From assembly GCA_905235225.1 (NCBI GenBank), contig CAJOKE010000027.1, positions 1-48,158 on the forward strand: a DNA stretch of 48,158 bases. Reading direction: 5' to 3'. The position numbers and the translations under genes were made by a program. The notes below the pieces were generated by a model. It had not been told where the DNA came from and did no database searches. It saw only the letters and a list, made by a program, of their open reading frames with translations. The stretch is from Paludibacteraceae bacterium (GTDB lineage Bacteria; Bacteroidota; Bacteroidia; Bacteroidales; Paludibacteraceae). This document shows, piece after piece, positions 17,677-25,101 of the stretch. Position 1 is the stretch's first letter. Each line of letters opens with the position of its first letter.

Positions 17677-18885
17677 TTAGTTGTTGAAATCAGTATTGAA
17701 CCATGCCAATCCCTTGACTGTCAAAGTGTATTTTTGTCTTGGATGGTGCGGGCTATCAGGATAGAGCATTCGCACAAAACCTAAGTTCATAGCAGGATTG
17801 AGCGAGTATTCGACGAAGTTCATTCTATCCTTCAACCCGACAGCAGTCATCATTTGTTTGAGCGACATTTTATCGTGTCCGATAGCCAGAAGCAAGCGTT
17901 TGACATTATCGTTATCAATGTCCATCGGTTTTTTTTCTACTGTTTCCGCGGAACTTGCGGGGGTGGTTATCGGGGTAGTTGCGGGGGAAGTTGAAGGGGA
18001 AGTTGCGGGGGTAGTTGCGGGGGTAGTTGAAGGGGTAGTTGAAGGGGAGTGCCAGTCCAAGTGCATTTCTCTGTTTCGGAGAACATTATTTTCCCCCAAA
18101 AGCAGGTTTCGGAAGAATCGTTCAATAAACGCAGTATCATAACTTATACCATCAACGACACTAATGTAGTTAGCGCGTACAAGTGCATTTCGGAAATACC
18201 ACGAATGTTCAGCAAACATATCATTAGTGACCACAAATCCAAGGGTACGCAAGTATTTAATCATGAATACAGCAGTAGTTCTTGTATTTCCCTCTCCAAA
18301 GGGATGAATTTGCCAGATATTGCTACAGAAGCGCGCCAGATGATTCACAGCCTCGGACAAGTCAACTTTGGAATAGTCAAATTCCTTTTCCTGCGAGAAA
18401 TCGTACTGCAACGTATCGCGAATCATATCAGCCCCGGCATAGAAGATGGTTTCGCCACGCAATATCCATTCTTTTTTTGTAATATTATAGTCGCGTATTT
18501 TACCGGCAAACTTAAAGATACCATAGAAGAGGTATTTATGAATAGCAATCAGTTGTGCAGGATTAAATGAAAATGTTTTTTCAGAGAGGAGTTCTGCAAT
18601 CCGCTGTGAAACGATGTCCGCTTCCTGTTTGTCATCATAGTCAAGGCTGTTACGGTTTTGTTCAGTTTTATAATATGTTTCGATGAGCAGTTTAGCTTTT
18701 TTAAGCGTTATATCCCCTTCAATATGCTGCCGAGCCAAATCCTTGAGGTAGTCGGACGTTTGCAGTCCGTCCACCTGTTGGAGTCCAATAGCGGTGCGCC
18801 AGATGAGGGCGCGTTCCTTCTGTTCGGGTTCGCCCTGTCGGATATATTCCTCGAAGTCAGGCTGATATGGCGGTATTTCGTTCAC
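17677..18885 (-). CDS. Fic family protein (predicted AMP/NMP-transferase) with Thr/Pro-rich linker
   Basis: Fic proteins attach AMP or related groups to target proteins. The catalytic motif IHPFGEGNTRTT (about residues 195-206) keeps the His, the Gly-Asn core and the Arg. The N-terminal region (DFEEYIRQGEPEQKERALIW, then GLQQVDGLQTSDYL) is the usual Bacteroidetes Fic leader domain. Residues about 280-312 are a Thr/Ser/Pro tandem repeat linking to a C-terminal winged-helix-like domain (about 325-402). I chose GTG at 18885. The frame extends to an ATG at 18942, but that crosses the promoter. With this start the mRNA is nearly leaderless. No obvious antitoxin gene is adjacent, so it may be a regulatory Fic and not a toxin. 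It heads a three-gene run with tnaA. Confidence 0.85.
   Translation of the reverse strand: MNEIPPYQPDFEEYIRQGEPEQKERALIWRTAIGLQQVDGLQTSDYLKDLARQHIEGDITLKKAKLLIETYYKTEQNRNSLDYDDKQEADIVSQRIAELLSEKTFSFNPAQLIAIHKYLFYGIFKFAGKIRDYNITKKEWILRGETIFYAGADMIRDTLQYDFSQEKEFDYSKVDLSEAVNHLARFCSNIWQIHPFGEGNTRTTAVFMIKYLRTLGFVVTNDMFAEHSWYFRNALVRANYISVVDGISYDTAFIERFFRNLLLGENNVLRNREMHLDWHSPSTTPSTTPATTPATSPSTSPATTPITTPASSAETVEKKPMDIDNDNVKRLLLAIGHDKMSLKQMMTAVGLKDRMNFVEYSLNPAMNLGFVRMLYPDSPHHPRQKYTLTVKGLAWFNTDFNN
17953..18048 (-). repeat. 12-bp tandem repeat inside fic encoding a Thr/Ser/Pro linker
   Basis: About eight imperfect 12-base units of GGGTAGTTGCGG type (plus strand) encode four-residue units such as TPAT, TPST and SPAT. 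All units keep frame. The repeat lies between the Fic domain and the C-terminal domain. Confidence 0.8.
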
Positions 18886-18889
18886 GCTG

Positions 18890-18921
18890 CAAAGGTAGTA
18901 TTTTTTTTTGATATGTGCAAA
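18890..18921 (-). promoter_or_regulatory. fic operon promoter
   Basis: On the minus strand, TTTG (18921-18918), a 20-base spacer and TACCTTTG (18897-18890) fit the consensus. The -7 box ends five bases before the GTG start of fic, leaving almost no 5' leader. Confidence 0.75.
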
Positions 18922-18966
18922 AAAAAGTGCGTGGTATTCCATTTTTGCCTAAATTTGCACAAAAAG

Positions 18967-18998
18967 TTTGCATAAATGGAATTTTTGTTGTACCTTTG
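18967..18998 (+). promoter_or_regulatory. Promoter of the 126-residue basic protein
   Basis: TTTG (18967-18970), a 20-base spacer and TACCTTTG (18991-18998) fit the consensus. It is divergent from the fic promoter 45 bases away. Confidence 0.75.
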
Positions 18999-19053
18999 CA
19001 CGCATAAAGCAAACAAAGCTAATTTATTAACAAACGATTTAAGCTATACGACT

Positions 19054-19434
19054 ATGAAAGCAAGATTATCAACATGGTTAAATACATTGTCGGGTTCGAT
19101 GGGGGACCGCGTGTATGCGAGTAAATGCCCGAACGAGCCGGGTTGGGTGATACTAAAGAAGAAGCCGGGTCCGCATAACCCTTCAGGGACGCGGAAAGAT
19201 CGTCGTTGGGTGATGCCGGAAAAGCAAGCGGCGGGAGTGGAACGTATGATGGATATTCAACGCCGTGCGACAGAGGAGTATCACGACCCCGAAAAAAGGG
19301 CAATATGGCAGAAGGAGTATGAAGAATGGGTTCGGCGCGAGAAGAAAAACAATAGGACAGGGACAGAACTAAACGGTAAAAAAGTACGGTTTTTATGGGA
19401 TTATGTACGTATTCGAGTAAAAGAAATGTCATGA
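19054..19434 (+). CDS. Small basic protein of unknown function
   Basis: A 126-residue protein, rich in Lys and Arg, with several Trp. It begins MKARLSTWLNTLSGSMGDRVY and includes PGWVILKKKPGPHNPSG. A long predicted helix (about residues 70-105, with EEWVRREKK) and FLWDYVRIRV near the end follow. There is no signal peptide or membrane segment. The basic charge suggests nucleic-acid contact, but no family is recognised. The ATG at 19054 is taken because the upstream frame to 18976 crosses the promoter. It has its own promoter, divergent from fic. An array of 11-bp repeats begins 12 bases after the stop. Confidence 0.65.
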   Translation: MKARLSTWLNTLSGSMGDRVYASKCPNEPGWVILKKKPGPHNPSGTRKDRRWVMPEKQAAGVERMMDIQRRATEEYHDPEKRAIWQKEYEEWVRREKKNNRTGTELNGKKVRFLWDYVRIRVKEMS

Positions 19435-19446
19435 TATTGTCCGTTT

Positions 19447-19534
19447 CATGTCAGGTGTATGTCAGGTATCTGTCAGGTTCAGGAACTGATCAGCAACTGA
19501 TCAGGTACTGATTAGGAACTGATTAGCAACTGAT
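19447..19534. repeat. 11-bp tandem repeat, eight units
   Basis: Eight consecutive 11-base units fall into two families: NATGTCAGGTN-like (three units) and NAGNAACTGAT-like (five units, for example CAGGAACTGAT, CAGCAACTGAT, TAGCAACTGAT). The 11-base spacing is kept without a slip for 88 bases. The array lies between the 126-residue protein and nadD. Confidence 0.85.
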
Positions 19535-19606
19535 GTAGAGAGTCGGAAGGGAGTCGGAAAAAGGATATGAGAACGAGGGCATAAGAACGTGGATATTAAG
19601 ATAGAA

Positions 19607-19648
19607 ATATGAGGATAAAAATACGAGGATAAAAATATGAGGATCGGG
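19607..19648 (+). repeat. 14-bp tandem repeat containing the nadD start codon
   Basis: Three 14-base units follow each other: ATATGAGGATAAAA, ATACGAGGATAAAA and ATATGAGGATCGGG. The last contains the nadD ATG at 19637 and its second and third codons. The first unit carries an out-of-frame copy of the same ATGAGGAT start. Confidence 0.8.
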
Positions 19649-20470
19649 ATATACGGAGGGTCGTTCAATCCAGTGCATTACGGGCATAAGGGATTAGTGA
19701 AATGGGTGTTGGAGCATACCGATTTGGATGAGGTATGGATGTTAGTGAGTCCAAAGAACCCGCTGAAGGCAGCGGGAAAGAGAACAGGGGGAGTGACAGA
19801 CGCGGCAGCGGACATGGCAGCAGAGGGAGTGACAGACGCGGCAGCGGGCATGGCAGCGGGGGGAGTGACAGACGCGGCAGCAGGTATGGCAGCTGGCGGA
19901 GCGACGGACGCGGCAGCGGGCATGGCAGCGGGCATGGCAGCAGGTATGGCAGCAGGCGGAGTGATGGGCGCGGCAGCGGGCATGGCAGCGGGTGGAGACA
20001 AGAGCGGGAATATGGGGGAAAACAAAGATGGAGAGAAGGGGGATAGATATAATTTGGACACGAATTATGGGGAACGGTTAGCCGCAGCACGAGAGGCGAT
20101 GAAGGATGTGCGGCATGCGGTGGTGAGCGACTTCGAGCGGAATCTGCCCATACCGAGTTATACGGCGAATACGCTGCGGGAACTAAGCAAGAAATATCCC
20201 GAGCATTCGTTCACGCTGATAATCGGAGAAGACAACCGAGAAGTGTTTGACCGCTGGCGCGAATGGGAGTACATATTGGAGAACTACCGCGTGATGGTTT
20301 ATCCGCGGCGGAAAGCGAACGAGCGGAGCGAGGGAGAAATGCGGAGCGAGGGAGAGATGCGGAGCGAGGAGAAAAAGGATGAGTTGTTCGGGAAGATGGT
20401 GTATTTGAGTGATGCGCCGATGTTTGACATCTCGAGTACGGAAATACGGGAATCGGGATGTCGGGAATAA
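19637..20470 (+). CDS. nadD: Nicotinate-nucleotide adenylyltransferase with repeat insertions and altered C-terminus
   Basis: NadD joins nicotinate mononucleotide and ATP to form deamido-NAD. The nucleotidyltransferase signature IYGGSFNPVHYGH (residues 5-17), VSPKNPLK (37-44), the SDFERNLPIPSYTANTL segment, TLIIGEDN and the ISSTEIR motif near the end are all present. The protein is 277 residues instead of about 190-200. About 80 residues of Ala/Gly/Met repeats are inserted after NPLK (residues 52-119), and a second repeat (SEGEMR units) follows YPRR. The C-terminus stops eight residues after the start of IRESGCRE, about 20 residues short of the family, inside a 27-bp tandem duplication. All inserts keep the frame, so the gene may still work, but activity is uncertain. 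Confidence 0.88.
   Translation: MRIGIYGGSFNPVHYGHKGLVKWVLEHTDLDEVWMLVSPKNPLKAAGKRTGGVTDAAADMAAEGVTDAAAGMAAGGVTDAAAGMAAGGATDAAAGMAAGMAAGMAAGGVMGAAAGMAAGGDKSGNMGENKDGEKGDRYNLDTNYGERLAAAREAMKDVRHAVVSDFERNLPIPSYTANTLRELSKKYPEHSFTLIIGEDNREVFDRWREWEYILENYRVMVYPRRKANERSEGEMRSEGEMRSEEKKDELFGKMVYLSDAPMFDISSTEIRESGCRE
19790..19993 (+). repeat. 36-bp in-frame minisatellite inside nadD
   Basis: The unit encodes GVTDAAAGMAAG-like 12-mers. Four full 12-residue units and one 20-residue expanded unit cover residues 52-119. Because the unit is a multiple of three and has no stops, the other plus-strand frame and two minus-strand frames are also open here. Those frames are shadows. Confidence 0.9.
20324..20377 (+). 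repeat. 18-bp in-frame tandem repeat inside nadD
   Basis: Three 18-base units starting CGGAGCGAG encode RSEGEM, RSEGEM and RSEEKK. They are inserted between the YPRR and ELFGKMVYLSDAP segments of nadD. Confidence 0.85.
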
Positions 20471-20495
20471 ATACGGGAATCGGGATGCCGGGAAT
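20442..20495 (+). repeat. 27-bp tandem duplication across the nadD stop codon
   Basis: Two 27-base copies (20442-20468 and 20469-20495) differ at one base. In the nadD frame the first ends with TAA and the second with TAG. The duplication replaces the family's usual C-terminal region. Confidence 0.85.
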
Positions 20496-20524
20496 AGCAA
20501 ATAATTAACCAAAATATGTTAGAT

Positions 20525-23500
20525 ATGAAGAAATTTTTATTGATGTTAGTGGTAGCGACAGCCGCTGTGACGAGTGTGAAGGCGGGAAACTATGATTTGC
20601 CGCCGTATCAGCCTTATTTTGAGGATATTACGTATAATCCGAAGACGCAAGAGCTCCGATTCAACGAGACGTACAAGGCAGATGAGGCCATCAACAGGAT
20701 GTACATTGTGGAGTTCTACTACCGTACGCCCTCAACCAAAATCATGGGAATAATGGATAGCGGTAATGCGTCGTGGTCGTATGGCGACTCAAACGGCACG
20801 ACGGTTATATATGACAGCGAAACGGGTAAGCCGGTCAAACAACGTTTCTACGGCGGGAAGCAGACAGGCGGCATCGGCTACCTGAAAATAAGCAAGGGCA
20901 TAGCCGCGTGTCTCAAAGCGGGCGAGGGACGGTTGTTTATCGCCATTGCCGGACGCGAGTCAGACAGCAAATGGGAAAAGAGCACGGCATACGAGGTTGC
21001 GCAAGGCGGCAAGAACGAAAAAGGATGTAACCTGAACAACCATATCGAGTTGGATCTGACGAATTTTGTTCAGCTGGATTTAGAGGCGACGAAAGACGCT
21101 TATTACGGTAAGGATTACAATATCAACGTGACGTTCCGGGGCGTGGATGTGACCAACTACAAGCTGCAGAGCAAGTCCCCGAGCAGCAATTCGTGGAATA
21201 CGATTGAAGGCGGACAGTTTACGCTTGCCGAGGCCCGCACGGGCGTGACCAAGCATTTTACACGTTCATTCCAAAACGATCACCAACCGGCAGAGAGGTA
21301 CTATCGCGTGGTGGTTGAAGACCCGATTACGCATGAGCATGACACTTCGGATGTACAGACGGTGAAGTTCTACTACAAATGGCAGGACGGTGACCAGTTG
21401 AGTTTCTATCAGCCCGGCGAAGCGATCGAGTATGAGAAGCCGGCAGACGAATGCCTTGAGTATCAAGTAGAAAGCAAATGGTTGGTCGGCAAGAAAGAAG
21501 AGGGCGACAAAATCATCTTCTATCAGCCGGACTGCAATGCGGAACTGAAGAGAGTGCAGAAGAAATATACGGTGAATTTTCTCAATAGCGATTTCACGTT
21601 GCTGAAGAGCGAAAAAGTGCCGTGCGGCGAAGCAGCCACGCCGCCAGCGGGGACACCGAAAATGGGCGATCTGATTTTCAGAGAATGGAGCCGGGACTAC
21701 ACGAATGTTCGCGAAAACATGTCCGTTGTCGCGCGGTACGACATGGGTGATTATTCCTTCGACACCGAGATGACGGAACACAAGAACGAGAATTATCCGT
21801 TTGCGGGTTTTGAGGGTAGCAAGGAGCGCGCGATGTTGGATGACCAGTTCGTGTTTGAGACGCGAGTGCAGGCTCCGGCAGAAGGTCAAGTATATTATGA
21901 AGTCGCCTATTGGGACCGTGGCGCGGAAAAATGGAGCGATTATACAGGAAAGGTGATAGCAGACTATCCGGCATCAGATGCGGCGGCAAAGAAAGTAAAC
22001 ACCTATACGGCGACCATAGATGCCGGTATTTTAGACTACGGTCACCAAGTACGTCCGTTCGAGACACGCATGTCGGTGCGTTTCGTACTGTCCGTAAGCG
22101 GCAACAAGGTTTATTCGGAGCCGTACGAGTTCGACCTCTACTATCCGATGTACATTAGGAGCATGATAGACGATCCGGCAGACCCGCAATTTGCAGCCAG
22201 TTTGCAGGCATATAACGAAGAAGGCGACATGAGCGAGGGAACATATTTCCTCATGCCGGTGCGTTATCAGGAGAAGGTGAATGTTCAGATGGGCGATGGT
22301 GCCGGCGGGTGTCTGCAATTCAAGCGGAAGGTCAAGGAAAGCGGATTGCTGGACAACGGTGTGGATGAAAACGGCACAGCGTATATAGTATGTCCGGGGG
22401 AGCCGGAAACCATCAATGTGACGACAAGCCGCAAAGTGGTGTGGTTCAGCAATACGAAGGAGAAGGAATCCTATGATTTCTCGTCACAAGGACTTGGCAA
22501 ATACAATGCGTACTATGCGGAAATAGTGAATTGCGGCGGCAGTATCAAGAAGATACCTGCCGACCCTGTATGGGAGGGACGGGTATTCTTAGGATGGAAG
22601 AACGAATCCCCGGACGAGTATGCAGATGACGCATATCTGAATGTCCCTGCTGTAGACGACTATAACGTAGAGTTCACCGCACAATGGGAAGACCCGGCAG
22701 ACCCGGAGTTGCATGATGTGACCTTTATGGGCGGCGTTGACGGGAAGACGGTATTGAAAGAGGAGCAAGTGGTCGAAGGTCAAGACGCCACAGCACCCAT
22801 AGTTCCATCTATCAGCGGTTATACATTCCTCGGTTGGGACAAGTCGTTCAATGCGGTTATCGAGGACATCGTGGTTACGGCTGTCTATGGAAAAGAAAAC
22901 ACCACGTGGACCATTACGTACAAAGTGGGCAGCGAGGTTGTAGGAACCGAAGAAGTGGCTGACGGTCAGACGGCAGTCGGCATGGAAGTGTCCGCGGCAG
23001 GCAAGCAATTTTTAGGCTGGGACGAGGACCTGCGATATGTACACAACAATATAACAACCTACGCGCAGTTTGAAGAGATTGTTTTCACAGTAAGTTTCCG
23101 TGTCGATGGTCAGGTAGTGAAGACCGTGGATGCCGTATTCGGCACCTTAGTCCAAGCGATCATGCCGGCGGAGACGCCCAGCAAGGCGCAGACAGAGGCA
23201 GCCTATTACACGTTTGAGGGCTGGAGTCCGAGTGTGAGCGAGGTAACGGAGGACCTTGTGTTAGACGCTGTATTCGAGGAGCATGCGCGGACTTACACGG
23301 TGACATTTATCGGCTGGAACGGCGAAGCATGGAGTACCCAGAGCATTCCCTACGGGCAGTCTGCAGATGAGCCGGCGACTCCCTACTGTCCGGAAGACTT
23401 TGTGTTTACCGGCTGGGACAAGGACTTTGACCATATAACGGGGGATTTGACAGTAACCGCACAGTTCAGCGAAAAGCCTGAAGTGCCGACTTATGTTGTG

Positions 23501-23836
23501 ACATTGGCAGAGATGGAACATGCAGTTGTGGTTGTGATGAACGATGAGCCGATAGACTTGAGCAAGGTGCCGGAGAACACGGTGCTGCAATTAGGGGTAA
23601 CGGTAGATGAGGGTTATCAGTTTGTCGAATGGATGGACGGTGTGAAAGATGTTCCGCGGGAACTGGTTGTAACGGAAGATGTCATCGTTTCCGTCCTTGT
23701 CGAAGAAGCCCCGGATGAAGCGATTGAGCATACGTTAGAGGGAAGCAGTCCGATGAAAGTGCTGCATGAAGGACAACTGTATATCCTGCGTAACGGCAAG
23801 CAATATGATGCGACAGGCAAAGAAGTTAACAAGTGA
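20525..23836 (+). CDS. Secreted InlB-repeat surface protein with C-terminal sorting-like motif
   Basis: A 1103-residue exported protein with a signal peptide (MKKFLLMLVVATAAVTSVKA). The N-terminal half (about 25-330 and 400-640) is beta-rich and unassigned. One InlB-type (Listeria-Bacteroides) repeat lies near residue 340-400 (YTVNFLNSDFTLLKSEKV). At least four more run from about 740 to 990, each with an FxGWD phrase (TFLGWDKSF, QFLGWDEDL, TFEGWSPSV, VFTGWDKDF). It ends with the short tail VLHEGQLYILRNGKQY...TGKEVNK seen in three other proteins here. The function is probably adhesion or surface binding, by inference. A second ATG lies 9 bases upstream (20516). An intrinsic terminator follows the stop. 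Confidence 0.8.
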   Translation: MKKFLLMLVVATAAVTSVKAGNYDLPPYQPYFEDITYNPKTQELRFNETYKADEAINRMYIVEFYYRTPSTKIMGIMDSGNASWSYGDSNGTTVIYDSETGKPVKQRFYGGKQTGGIGYLKISKGIAACLKAGEGRLFIAIAGRESDSKWEKSTAYEVAQGGKNEKGCNLNNHIELDLTNFVQLDLEATKDAYYGKDYNINVTFRGVDVTNYKLQSKSPSSNSWNTIEGGQFTLAEARTGVTKHFTRSFQNDHQPAERYYRVVVEDPITHEHDTSDVQTVKFYYKWQDGDQLSFYQPGEAIEYEKPADECLEYQVESKWLVGKKEEGDKIIFYQPDCNAELKRVQKKYTVNFLNSDFTLLKSEKVPCGEAATPPAGTPKMGDLIFREWSRDYTNVRENMSVVARYDMGDYSFDTEMTEHKNENYPFAGFEGSKERAMLDDQFVFETRVQAPAEGQVYYEVAYWDRGAEKWSDYTGKVIADYPASDAAAKKVNTYTATIDAGILDYGHQVRPFETRMSVRFVLSVSGNKVYSEPYEFDLYYPMYIRSMIDDPADPQFAASLQAYNEEGDMSEGTYFLMPVRYQEKVNVQMGDGAGGCLQFKRKVKESGLLDNGVDENGTAYIVCPGEPETINVTTSRKVVWFSNTKEKESYDFSSQGLGKYNAYYAEIVNCGGSIKKIPADPVWEGRVFLGWKNESPDEYADDAYLNVPAVDDYNVEFTAQWEDPADPELHDVTFMGGVDGKTVLKEEQVVEGQDATAPIVPSISGYTFLGWDKSFNAVIEDIVVTAVYGKENTTWTITYKVGSEVVGTEEVADGQTAVGMEVSAAGKQFLGWDEDLRYVHNNITTYAQFEEIVFTVSFRVDGQVVKTVDAVFGTLVQAIMPAETPSKAQTEAAYYTFEGWSPSVSEVTEDLVLDAVFEEHARTYTVTFIGWNGEAWSTQSIPYGQSADEPATPYCPEDFVFTGWDKDFDHITGDLTVTAQFSEKPEVPTYVVTLAEMEHAVVVVMNDEPIDLSKVPENTVLQLGVTVDEGYQFVEWMDGVKDVPRELVVTEDVIVSVLVEEAPDEAIEHTLEGSSPMKVLHEGQLYILRNGKQYDATGKEVNK

Positions 23837-23855
23837 TATTGACAGAAAAACGAGG

Positions 23856-23882
23856 AAAAAAGCGGCGCAGGTCGCTTTTTTT
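23856..23882 (+). terminator. Intrinsic terminator after the InlB-repeat protein
   Basis: AAAAAAGCG (23856-23864) pairs with CGCTTTTTTT (from 23873), with an 8-base loop and a T run. It begins 20 bases after the stop codon. Confidence 0.75.
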
Positions 23883-23891
23883 CATTTTTTA

Positions 23892-23923
23892 TTTGCGTAT
23901 GTCAGTTTTTTGTAGTAATTTTG
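23892..23923 (+). promoter_or_regulatory. Promoter of the HTH-like gene
   Basis: TTTG (23892-23895), a 20-base spacer and TAATTTTG (23916-23923) fit the consensus. It follows directly after the terminator. Confidence 0.7.
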
Positions 23924-23985
23924 CGGCAAAATTAAGAGAATGGGCGAGAAAGTCCTTTAAAAGAGAAATTAAACAAACAAAAGAT

Positions 23986-24234
23986 ATGACAAGAACAACA
24001 TTTAATCGCCTCCGTGAGGTAAAGGATGGTCTGCCCCATGGCAGCATGGCTGCAATCGCCGCAGAACTGGGGATTGCAGCAGACGAAGTACGCGCATTTT
24101 TTAACGGACAGGGTACAGCCGAAAGCGGTTATCACATCGAGGCCGGTCCAGACGGCGGTATCGTAATGATCAATGACACCCGCATTTTAGAGGTAGCACT
24201 CCGAATGCTGTGGGAAGCAAAGAATGGATTATAA
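23986..24234 (+). CDS. Small conserved Bacteroidetes protein, HTH-like
   Basis: An 82-residue protein. The first half (TFNRLREVKDGLPHGSM, then IAAELGIAADEVRAFFNG) has the look of a helix-turn-helix. The second half contains GPDGGIVMINDTRILEVALRML. I recognise this arrangement from small Bacteroidetes proteins sometimes called DNA-binding, but the function is not established. The ATG at 23986 is chosen because the longer frame crosses both terminator and promoter. The last 11 bases overlap the next gene, so the two are probably co-expressed. Confidence 0.7.
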   Translation: MTRTTFNRLREVKDGLPHGSMAAIAAELGIAADEVRAFFNGQGTAESGYHIEAGPDGGIVMINDTRILEVALRMLWEAKNGL

Positions 24235-25078
24235 GCACCGAATAATCGCAGTTTGCGGCATAGTGATGCTACTATGCAGTGTTAATGCGGCAGGCGAGGA
24301 AGGAGAGAAGCGTTGGTTAGACGAGCATCCAAAGCATGTCGGATTAACATGGGAAGCAAGCGCGATTGTCAATGCCAATTACATATGGCGGGGCTTATAT
24401 GTGGGCGGTCTGAACGTCCAGGCGGATGCGAATGTCGGTTACGGCGGAGCGTTTGTCGATGTATGGTGGAACGTAGGAGCCGATAATTGGAAATTCGGTG
24501 GTTTTTTGCCGGAGACAGATATATCAATCGGCTTTGCGAGATGGGGGTTGAAAGTGCTGTATATGCACATGTACTATTTTGACACGTACAGTGACGGCAC
24601 GCCGACAAAGTTCTTTGATTTCAGTGATCCGAAAGACGGGATAGGCGGAATAACGAGCGAGTTCCGCATCGGGTACAAAGTATCGTCCAAGCTGCCGCTA
24701 AGCATAATATGGTGTACGCGGTTTTTTGGCAGGGACGGATATTTTGACAGTGCAGGCGCGAGACACAGAGCATATTCGACTTATATTGAATTGGGCTATG
24801 ATTTCCGTCTGCCGTGGGAACTGACATTGGAAGCCCGTTTAGGCATGACGCCGTGGAAGAGTTTGTACACCGGGTATGAAGGCGAGTTTGCTGTGGTGAA
24901 CATCGGATTGACCCTGCACAGGGACTGGAAATTAACCGATTACTGCAGATTGCGCGTATTGGGACAGCTGATGTTAAAACCGTGGCACATTGACAAGAAG
25001 AACATCCAATGGAATGCCGGTTACCCCTATGAACAAAGGCTGAATGCCAATTTAGGTTTCGGAGTATTATTTAATTAA
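24224..25078 (+). CDS. Predicted outer-membrane beta-barrel protein (first paralogue)
   Basis: A 284-residue exported protein with an N-terminal hydrophobic signal (about residues 5-23). The mature part has alternating aromatic and polar strands typical of a small outer-membrane barrel. Key phrases shared with the next gene are NANYIWRGLYVGGLNVQAD near the start, AYSTYIELGYDF, LGMTPW and FAVVNIG. It ends in a hydrophobic strand with a terminal aromatic pair close by (FGVLFN). Similar proteins are annotated only as hypothetical. The start overlaps the HTH-like gene by 11 bases. Confidence 0.7.
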   Translation: MDYKHRIIAVCGIVMLLCSVNAAGEEGEKRWLDEHPKHVGLTWEASAIVNANYIWRGLYVGGLNVQADANVGYGGAFVDVWWNVGADNWKFGGFLPETDISIGFARWGLKVLYMHMYYFDTYSDGTPTKFFDFSDPKDGIGGITSEFRIGYKVSSKLPLSIIWCTRFFGRDGYFDSAGARHRAYSTYIELGYDFRLPWELTLEARLGMTPWKSLYTGYEGEFAVVNIGLTLHRDWKLTDYCRLRVLGQLMLKPWHIDKKNIQWNAGYPYEQRLNANLGFGVLFN

Positions 25079-25101
25079 AATCACAATTGAAAGTTGAAAC
25101 A

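Noticed and set aside
18976..19053. Longer start (18976) for the 126-residue protein
   Set aside because: It would place the promoter -7 box inside the coding sequence. The ATG at 19054 sits at a normal distance downstream.
19665..20090. Minus-strand and second plus-strand frames over the nadD repeat
   Set aside because: They arise because the 36-bp repeat has no stops in several frames. The nadD frame carries the conserved motifs.
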